Shown: positions 58,371-64,000 of the stretch, piece by piece
Position numbering within the stretch: the first letter of the stretch is position 1
Layout: each line of letters begins with the position of its first letter
NCBI RefSeq assembly: GCF_001043055.1
Contig: NZ_JYLF01000002.1
Coordinates: 248,001-312,000, forward strand
DNA from: Pseudomonas weihenstephanensis
Lineage (GTDB): Bacteria > Pseudomonadota > Gammaproteobacteria > Pseudomonadales > Pseudomonadaceae
DNA: 64,000 nucleotides
Direction of reading: 5' to 3'
Translations under genes and position numbers: made by a program
The notes under the pieces: generated by a model
What the model saw: the letters and a program-made list of their open reading frames with translations, nothing else
Told to the model about the DNA's origin: nothing
Databases searched by the model: none

Positions 58371-59650
58371 GTGCTGATCAGCGTTTTTTTGACTTTCTTA
58401 AACGTCAGATCGGTCTGGATGTGGCGTCAGTAGGGCCAGCGATTATTGAGCGGGCCGTGCGCCAGCGGTGTACGGCATTGAACATGGCCGACCACGATCA
58501 GTATTGGCAGTGGCTCAATCGCTCGCAGGACGAGCAGCAAGCGTTGATCGAATCAGTGATCGTGCCCGAGACCTGGTTTTTTCGTTATCCCGAATCCTTT
58601 GTCACGCTGGGACGGCTGGCCCGTGAGCGTCTGACGGCGCAAAGCAGCCCACGGGTCCTGCGCATTTTGAGCCTGCCGTGTTCAACCGGCGAAGAGCCTT
58701 ATTCGATTGCGATGGCGATGTTTGACGCAGGCTTTGCCGCGCATCAGTTCAAGGTCGATGCGCTGGATGTCAGCCCGCTCTCGGTGCAGCGCGCCCAGCG
58801 CGCGGTGTATGGCAAAAACTCGTTTCGTGGGCAGAGCATCGAGTTTCGTGAGCGCTATTTCACCCTTGAGGAGGACGGCTATCAGCTGCGCGCGCGGGTG
58901 CGTGAGCAGGTCACGTTCCATGTGGGTAACCTGCTCGACCCTGCACTGATGGCCAACCAACCCGCGTATGACTTCGTGTTTTGCCGCAATCTGCTGATTT
59001 ACTTCGATCTCAAAACGCAGAAGCAAGCACTGGATGTGCTCAAACGCATGACGCGTACCGAGGGTGTGTTGTTTATCGGCCCGGCCGAAGGCAGCCTGCT
59101 CAACGGGTTGGGCATGCGCTCAATCAATGCGCCGCAGTCGTTTGCGTTTTGCCACAGCCAGGAGCCGCCGCTTGCGGTGATGCCCGCACTGGTGGAACGC
59201 AAGCCGCAAGCGCGGCCTTTTGCGCCGCTCACAGCGCCCGCCAGTCGGCCCTTTATTGCCCGCCCGCAAACGAAAACGCTCACGCGGCCTGCGGCGCAGC
59301 CGCCAGCGCCCACGTTGGACGAACCCGCGCAATTGCTCGAAAAAATCGCCACGCTGGCCAATGAAGGCAATAGCCGCGAAGCGCGTGCCGCTTGTGAGCT
59401 GAGCTTGCAGCGCCACGGGCCGCAGGCGCAGGTGTTTTATTGGTTGGGCCTGCTCAGCGATGTCGAAGGGCAGACCGCCCAGGCGCAAGCGTTCTATCGC
59501 AAGGCGTTGTATCTGGAACCTCAACATGCCCAGGCGCTGGCGCAGTTGGCCGCGTTGCTGGCCTCGTTGGGCGATGTCGCCGGTGCCCAGCGTTTGCAGG
59601 CCCGAGCTGCGCGCAATGAGCGCTCGGTTCAGAGTGAGCGTAAACAATGA
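58367..59650 (+). CDS. wspC: CheR-type methyltransferase WspC
   Basis: This 427-residue protein methylates glutamates of WspA with S-adenosylmethionine, tuning signal output. The N-terminal CheR region (RFFDFLKRQIGLDVASVGPA) and the SAM site (LSLPCSTGEEPYSIAMAM) are clear. The motif FVFCRNLLIYF is also CheR-like. A long Pro/Ala-rich linker follows, then C-terminal TPR repeats (AQVFYWLGLLSDVEGQTAQA). It overlaps wspB and wspD by 4 bases each. Confidence 0.94.
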   Translation: MSADQRFFDFLKRQIGLDVASVGPAIIERAVRQRCTALNMADHDQYWQWLNRSQDEQQALIESVIVPETWFFRYPESFVTLGRLARERLTAQSSPRVLRILSLPCSTGEEPYSIAMAMFDAGFAAHQFKVDALDVSPLSVQRAQRAVYGKNSFRGQSIEFRERYFTLEEDGYQLRARVREQVTFHVGNLLDPALMANQPAYDFVFCRNLLIYFDLKTQKQALDVLKRMTRTEGVLFIGPAEGSLLNGLGMRSINAPQSFAFCHSQEPPLAVMPALVERKPQARPFAPLTAPASRPFIARPQTKTLTRPAAQPPAPTLDEPAQLLEKIATLANEGNSREARAACELSLQRHGPQAQVFYWLGLLSDVEGQTAQAQAFYRKALYLEPQHAQALAQLAALLASLGDVAGAQRLQARAARNERSVQSERKQ

Positions 59651-60333
59651 ACGGTTTAACAGCCCAAAGCTTGATCCACACCGAAGCCCTGGCGATTGAT
59701 GATTGCTGGAACCGCATCGGTGTTTATGGCAATAAATCCTGCCCGTTATTGGCTGAGCATATTCACTGTCGCAACTGTTCGGTGTACTCGGCAGCGGCAA
59801 CCCGCTTGCTCGATCGCTATTCATTTGAGCAGGACGGCCAAGACCTTGCCGCCCCGCCCGACCTTGAACATAAAGTGGCGACACGTTCGCTGATGATGTT
59901 TCGCATGGGCGGTGAATGGTTGGGGCTAGCCACCGGTTGCCTGGACGAGGTGGCGCCGATGCAGTCGATCCATTCGTTGCCCCATCAGCGCTCACGCGCC
60001 CTGTTGGGCGTGGCCAACGTGCGGGGTACGCTGGTGCCTTGCCTGTCGCTGGTCGAATTGCTGGGGCTGGACCCGACCGTGAGCGTGACGGCGTCACAGC
60101 GGGTGATGCCGCGCATGCTGATTGTGGCCGCGCCGGGCGGGCCGGTGGTGCTGCCGGTGGATGAAGTCGACGGCATTCATAACATTGAACAACGGGTGTT
60201 AAACACCGCATCGCTCTCGGGCGAGCACGCCAGCGCCAAATTCACCCGGGGGGTGTTGCCGTACAAGGCCCGCAGCCTGCGCTGGCTGGATGAAGAGCAA
60301 TTGCTCAGCGCCATTACCCGGAGCCTCACATGA
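59647..60333 (+). CDS. wspD: CheW-like coupling protein WspD
   Basis: This 228-residue CheW-type adaptor is the second of the operon. The N-terminal extension has a Cys/His cluster (CPLLAEHIHCRNCSVYSAAA) that could bind metal. The CheW domain includes RALLGVANVRGTLVPCLSLV. It presumably links WspA with WspE in receptor clusters. It overlaps wspC and wspE by 4 bases. Confidence 0.92.
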   Translation: MNGLTAQSLIHTEALAIDDCWNRIGVYGNKSCPLLAEHIHCRNCSVYSAAATRLLDRYSFEQDGQDLAAPPDLEHKVATRSLMMFRMGGEWLGLATGCLDEVAPMQSIHSLPHQRSRALLGVANVRGTLVPCLSLVELLGLDPTVSVTASQRVMPRMLIVAAPGGPVVLPVDEVDGIHNIEQRVLNTASLSGEHASAKFTRGVLPYKARSLRWLDEEQLLSAITRSLT

Positions 60334-62609
60334 CCCCTGAGCAAATGCGCGATGCCTCGTTGCTGGAGCTGTTCAGCCTGGAGGCTGAAACCCAAACCCA
60401 AGTACTGAATGCGGGTTTACTGGCGCTGGAGCGCAACCCGACTCAGGCCGATCAGCTTGAAGCGTGCATGCGCGCGGCGCATTCGCTCAAAGGTGCAGCG
60501 CGCATTGTCGGGGTGGATGCCGGGGTCAGCGTCTCTCATGTGATGGAGGATTGCCTGGTCAGCGCTCAGGAAGGCCGCTTGTACCTGCTGCCTGAGCACA
60601 TTGATGCCTTGTTGCAGGGCACTGACCTGTTGATGCGCATTGCAACACCGGGCAATACGGTCAGCGCGGCGGATGTCGAGGCCTATGTGGCGCTGATGAA
60701 TCGCCTGCTCGATCCCTCGCAGATCCCCGCACCCGTGGTAGCCCCGGTTTTTGATGTGTCGCAACGGCTGCTGGCACCGCAGCCTGAGGCCCCGCAACCC
60801 ACGATCGAGCCGCCGCTGGCGGCTGAACCTGCGCAGCGCCCGCAACGACGCACTGAAAGTGGCGAGCGGGTACTGCGCGTCACCGCAGAGCGCCTCAACA
60901 GCTTGCTGGATTTATCCAGTAAGTCGCTGGTCGAAACCCAGCGGCTCAAGCCTTATCTGGCCACGTTGCAGCGCCTTAAGCGGATCCAGAGCACCAGCCT
61001 GCGGGCGTTGGACAGCCTCAGCGATCAACTCAAAGTGGTCGGTCTGAGCCATGAGGCGCAAGAAGCCTTGGCCGAGGCCCGGCGCTTGTTGGCCGAATCA
61101 CAGCACGTGCTCAGTGAGCAGACCGCTGAGCTGGACGAGTTCGGCTGGCAGGCGAGCCAGCGCGCGCAGTTGCTGTATGACACGGCGCTGGCATGCCGCA
61201 TGCGCCCGTTCGCCGATGTATTGGCCGGGCAAGAGCGCATGGTGCGTGACCTGGGCCGCAGCCTGGGCAAGCAGATACGCCTGGAAATTGAAGGCGAAAA
61301 AACCCAGGTTGACCGCGACGTATTGGAAAAGCTCGAAGCACCGCTGACCCATTTGCTGCGCAACGCAGTTGATCACGGCATCGAGTCGCCCGAGCAGCGG
61401 TTGTTGGCGGGTAAATCGGTTGAAGGGCTGATCCGCTTGCGGGCCTCGCATCAGGCCGGTCTGCTGGTGCTGGAATTGAGCGATGACGGTGCGGGGGTAG
61501 ACCTTGAGCGCTTGCGCCGCACCATCGTCGAGCGCCAGCTTTCGACCGAGGCCACGGCCGCCCAGCTCAGTGAAGAAGAGCTACTGTCCTTTCTGTTTTT
61601 GCCCGGCTTCAGCCTGCGCGACACCGTGACCGAAGTGTCCGGGCGCGGGGTGGGACTGGACGCCGTGCAGCACATGGTGCGCCTGCTGCGTGGGGCGATT
61701 GTGCTGGAGCAAACGGGGGGGCAGGGCAGCCGTTTCCATTTGGAAGTGCCGCTGACCTTGTCGGTGGTGCGCAGCCTGGTGGTGGAGGTCGGCGACGAAG
61801 CCTACGCCTTCCCGCTGGCGCATATCGAACGCATGCGCGACCTGCAACCCGACGACATCGTACAGCTCGAAGGGCGCCAGCATTTTTGGCATGAGGGCCG
61901 CCACGTAGGCTTGGTCGCCGCCAGCCAGTTGCTGCAACGCCCGCCCAGCCAGAACGATGACGAAACCCTCAACGTGGTGGTGATTCGCGAGCGCGATGTG
62001 GTCTACGGGGTTGCGGTGGAGCGTTTTATTGGCGAGCGCACGTTGGTCGTATTGCCCCTCGATCCGCGTCTGGGCAAGGTGCAGGATATTTCGGCTGGCG
62101 CGCTGCTTGATGACGGCTCGCCGGTGCTGATCGTTGACGTCGAAGACATGCTGCGGTCTGTCGATAAACTGCTCAATACCGGGCGTCTTGAGCGTATTGA
62201 TCGGCGTAATCGGCACACGGCCGAATTGGCCCGCAAGCGTATTTTGGTGGTCGACGACTCGCTCACCGTACGTGAGCTACAACGCAAGTTGCTGCTCAAT
62301 CGCGGCTATGAAGTGGCGGTGGCGGTCGATGGCATGGACGGCTGGAATGCATTGCGTGCCGAACACTTTGATTTGTTGATTACCGACATCGACATGCCGC
62401 GCATGGACGGTATCGAGTTAGTGACGTTGTTACGCCGTGATAACCGTCTGCAATCGATGCCGGTGATGGTGGTGTCCTATAAAGACCGTGAAGAAGACCG
62501 TCGGCGCGGCCTGGACGCAGGAGCCGACTACTATTTAGCCAAAGCCAGTTTCCATGACGATGCGCTGCTCGATGCAGTGGTTGAACTCATTGGAGGAGCC
62601 CAAACATGA
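60330..62609 (+). CDS. wspE: Hybrid CheA-type kinase WspE
   Basis: This 759-residue kinase autophosphorylates on receptor stimulation and passes phosphate to WspR and WspF. The Hpt domain has the phospho-His H51 in AAHSLKGAARI. The dimerisation region and HATPase domain follow, with HLLRNAVDHGIE (N-box) and VSGRGVGLDAVQ (G-box). A CheW-like regulatory domain comes next. A C-terminal receiver has its acceptor Asp in LITDIDMPRMDG. It overlaps wspD and wspF by 4 bases. Confidence 0.95.
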   Translation: MTPEQMRDASLLELFSLEAETQTQVLNAGLLALERNPTQADQLEACMRAAHSLKGAARIVGVDAGVSVSHVMEDCLVSAQEGRLYLLPEHIDALLQGTDLLMRIATPGNTVSAADVEAYVALMNRLLDPSQIPAPVVAPVFDVSQRLLAPQPEAPQPTIEPPLAAEPAQRPQRRTESGERVLRVTAERLNSLLDLSSKSLVETQRLKPYLATLQRLKRIQSTSLRALDSLSDQLKVVGLSHEAQEALAEARRLLAESQHVLSEQTAELDEFGWQASQRAQLLYDTALACRMRPFADVLAGQERMVRDLGRSLGKQIRLEIEGEKTQVDRDVLEKLEAPLTHLLRNAVDHGIESPEQRLLAGKSVEGLIRLRASHQAGLLVLELSDDGAGVDLERLRRTIVERQLSTEATAAQLSEEELLSFLFLPGFSLRDTVTEVSGRGVGLDAVQHMVRLLRGAIVLEQTGGQGSRFHLEVPLTLSVVRSLVVEVGDEAYAFPLAHIERMRDLQPDDIVQLEGRQHFWHEGRHVGLVAASQLLQRPPSQNDDETLNVVVIRERDVVYGVAVERFIGERTLVVLPLDPRLGKVQDISAGALLDDGSPVLIVDVEDMLRSVDKLLNTGRLERIDRRNRHTAELARKRILVVDDSLTVRELQRKLLLNRGYEVAVAVDGMDGWNALRAEHFDLLITDIDMPRMDGIELVTLLRRDNRLQSMPVMVVSYKDREEDRRRGLDAGADYYLAKASFHDDALLDAVVELIGGAQT

Positions 62610-63616
62610 GAATTGCCATCGTCAACGACATGCCCATGGCGGTTGAAGCCTTGCGCCGGGCGTTGGCATTCGAACCGGCCCATCAGGTGATCTGGGTGGC
62701 GCGAGACGGCGCAGAAGCGGTTTTGCTGTGCGCCGAAAACACCCCTGACCTGATCTTGATGGACCTGATCATGCCGGTCATGGACGGTGTAGAAGCCACC
62801 CGCCGGATCATGGCAGAAAGCCCCTGTGCGATTGTGATCGTGACGGTCGACCGTCAGCAAAATGTGCACCGTGTGTTCGAAGCCATGGGCTTTGGCGCGC
62901 TGGATGTGGTGGACACACCGGCCTTGGGGGCGGGTAACGCCAAAGAAGCCGCCGCGCCGTTGCTGCGTAAAATCTTGAACATTGGCTGGTTGGTGGGCCA
63001 ACCCGACAAGCGGGTAAAACCGGTGGACACCCCGCCACGTCAGCACAGCATACGCCACGGGCTGGTGGCCATTGGTTCATCGGCCGGAGGGCCAGCCGCC
63101 CTCGAAACACTGCTAAAAGGGCTGCCGAGGCAGTTTGAGGCGGCGATTGTGCTGGTACAGCACGTTGATCAGGTGTTTGCAGCCGGTATGGCCGAATGGC
63201 TCAGCAGCTCGTGCGGGGTCAATGTACGGTTGGCCCGAGATGGTGAAGCGCCCCAGCCCGGTACGGTGTTGCTGGCCGGCACCAACCACCATATCCGGCT
63301 CTTGAAAAACGGCACGCTGGCCTATACGGCAGAGCCGGTGAACGAAATTTATCGGCCCTCGATTGATGTGTTCTTCGAGAGTGTTGCCAGGTTTTGGAAC
63401 GGCGATGCCGTGGGGGTGCTGCTGACCGGTATGGGCCGTGATGGCGCGCAAGGGCTTAAACTCATGCGCCAGCAAGGCTTTTTGACCATCGCTCAGGACC
63501 AACAGAGCAGCTCGGTGTACGGCATGCCCAAAGCGGCCGCGGCGATTGATGCCGCGGTTGAAATTCGACCCTTGGACACGATTGCGCCACGCTTGCTGGA
63601 GATATTTGGCAAATGA
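62606..63616 (+). CDS. wspF: CheB-type methylesterase WspF
   Basis: This 336-residue response regulator/methylesterase removes methyl groups from WspA. Loss of WspF in other Pseudomonas keeps WspR active and causes wrinkly colonies. The receiver has its acceptor Asp in LILMDLIMPVMDG. The CheB catalytic Ser is in AIGSSAGGPAALE. The His and Asp are in the downstream segments VLVQHVDQVF and LTGMGRDGAQG. Its frame is intact, so the regulatory brake looks functional here. Its stop overlaps a 19-codon ORF (ATGA). Confidence 0.95.
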   Translation: MRIAIVNDMPMAVEALRRALAFEPAHQVIWVARDGAEAVLLCAENTPDLILMDLIMPVMDGVEATRRIMAESPCAIVIVTVDRQQNVHRVFEAMGFGALDVVDTPALGAGNAKEAAAPLLRKILNIGWLVGQPDKRVKPVDTPPRQHSIRHGLVAIGSSAGGPAALETLLKGLPRQFEAAIVLVQHVDQVFAAGMAEWLSSSCGVNVRLARDGEAPQPGTVLLAGTNHHIRLLKNGTLAYTAEPVNEIYRPSIDVFFESVARFWNGDAVGVLLTGMGRDGAQGLKLMRQQGFLTIAQDQQSSSVYGMPKAAAAIDAAVEIRPLDTIAPRLLEIFGK

Positions 63617-63672
63617 GTGACAAAACCCGGCAGGACTGGCTTGAAGGTGGTAATTCAGGTGAACGCGCATGA
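63613..63672 (+). CDS. Possible 19-residue coupling ORF between wspF and wspR
   Basis: A 20-codon frame including the stop (MSDKTRQDWLEGGNSGERA) starts in an ATGA overlap with the wspF stop. It ends in an ATGA overlap with the wspR start at 63669-63672. It is not in the wspR frame. AGGTGA inside it (63657-63662) is the likely wspR ribosome site. It may be only a by-product of spacing. Confidence 0.3.
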   Translation: MSDKTRQDWLEGGNSGERA

Positions 63673-64000
63673 ATGACTTGCAATTGGACGACGTCAAAAA
63701 CGACGAAAACGCAGCGATGGTGTTGCTGGTCGACGATCAGGCGATGATCGGCGAGGCCGTGCGCCGGGGGTTGGCCCTTGAGCAAAACATCGATTTCCAC
63801 TTTTGTGCCGACCCGCACCAGGCCATCGCGCAAGCCATTCGCATCAAACCGACCGTGATTTTGCAGGATCTGGTGATGCCGGGCCTCGACGGCCTGACGC
63901 TGGTGCGCGAATACCGCAATCATCCGGCGACCAAAGATATCCCCATTATTGTGCTCTCCACCAAAGAGGACCCGCTGATCAAGAGCGCGGCCTTTGCGGC
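63669..64000 (+). CDS. wspR: Diguanylate cyclase response regulator WspR (5' part)
   Basis: This is the output of the Wsp system: phosphorylated WspR makes cyclic di-GMP, promoting biofilm and exopolysaccharide. Only the receiver domain (110 residues) is in the window, and the GGDEF cyclase domain lies beyond the edge. The acidic pair D22-D23 (LLVDDQAMIGEAVRR) and acceptor D67 (VILQDLVMPGLDG) are visible. ATG 63669 has AGGTGA upstream. It resembles Pseudomonas WspR closely. Confidence 0.93.
   Translation, partial: MNDLQLDDVKNDENAAMVLLVDDQAMIGEAVRRGLALEQNIDFHFCADPHQAIAQAIRIKPTVILQDLVMPGLDGLTLVREYRNHPATKDIPIIVLSTKEDPLIKSAAFA

Overview
The window is a gene-dense chromosomal segment from a Pseudomonas of the broad P. 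fluorescens/P. fragi/P. putida lineage. The evidence is the protein sequences (AapP, HupN, NdpA, XenA and the Wsp proteins are close to Pseudomonas versions from memory), the gene order (ndpA-hupN-rlmF-valS-holC-pepA-lptFG, lepAB-rnc-era-recO-pdxJ, ffh, rpsP-rimM-trmD-rplS, xerD-dsbC-hom-thrC, recJ-xenA, wspABCDEFR), and intergenic inverted repeats of the REP/REPIN kind. I see no prophage, integron, CRISPR array, intact insertion sequence, tRNA or rRNA.

Layout. 1-3200: the 3' end of an amino-acid ABC transporter ATPase, a possible regulator relic, a CynX/NimT-type MFS exporter, and small NTF2-like and GIY-YIG proteins. 3190-12090: mostly minus strand, with an anchored glutaredoxin, ndpA, hupN (plus), rlmF, valS, a small conserved protein, holC and pepA. 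12400-20900: plus strand, with lptFG for lipopolysaccharide export, then lepA-lepB-rnc-era-recO-pdxJ, with a decayed DUF4845 gene between lepB and rnc. 20970-31600: mltF divergent from purL, YqfO-like protein, L,D-transpeptidase, two Nudix hydrolases, gamma-carbonic anhydrase, DUF1289, a VUT-type membrane protein and purT. 31650-34930: minus strand MFS transporter, a short CorC-like protein and a CcsA/YpjD-like membrane protein. 35140-45940: ffh, the rpsP-rimM-trmD-rplS operon, thioesterase, cation/proton antiporter, xerD, dsbC, hom and thrC. 46058-51006: an accessory patch with a BvgS-like sensor lacking its kinase, an orphan receiver, a periplasmic binding protein and a CaiB-type CoA-transferase. 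51141-56030: yaeQ-like, recJ, xenA, a TerB/DUF533 protein and a small broken gene. 56233-64000: the Wsp surface-sensing operon, cut off inside wspR.

How the parts work together. Most genes are housekeeping: translation (valS, rpsP, rplS, rimM, trmD, rlmF, lepA), protein export (ffh, lepB), RNA processing (rnc, era), DNA maintenance (holC, recO, recJ, xerD, hupN, ndpA), envelope assembly (lptFG, mltF), and purine, threonine and B6 synthesis. The Wsp genes form a tightly overlapping chemosensory cassette whose output is the diguanylate cyclase WspR.

The features most worth a second look are the dsbC-hom gap (mutually exclusive hairpins plus a small ORF just before hom, attenuator-like), the kinase-less BvgS-like sensor beside an intact single receiver, the N-terminally decayed DUF4845 gene, the CorC-like protein without a DUF21 domain, and several REPIN-like palindromes. 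None amounts to a clearly new defence or mobile system. Family assignments are by eye and no database search was run.
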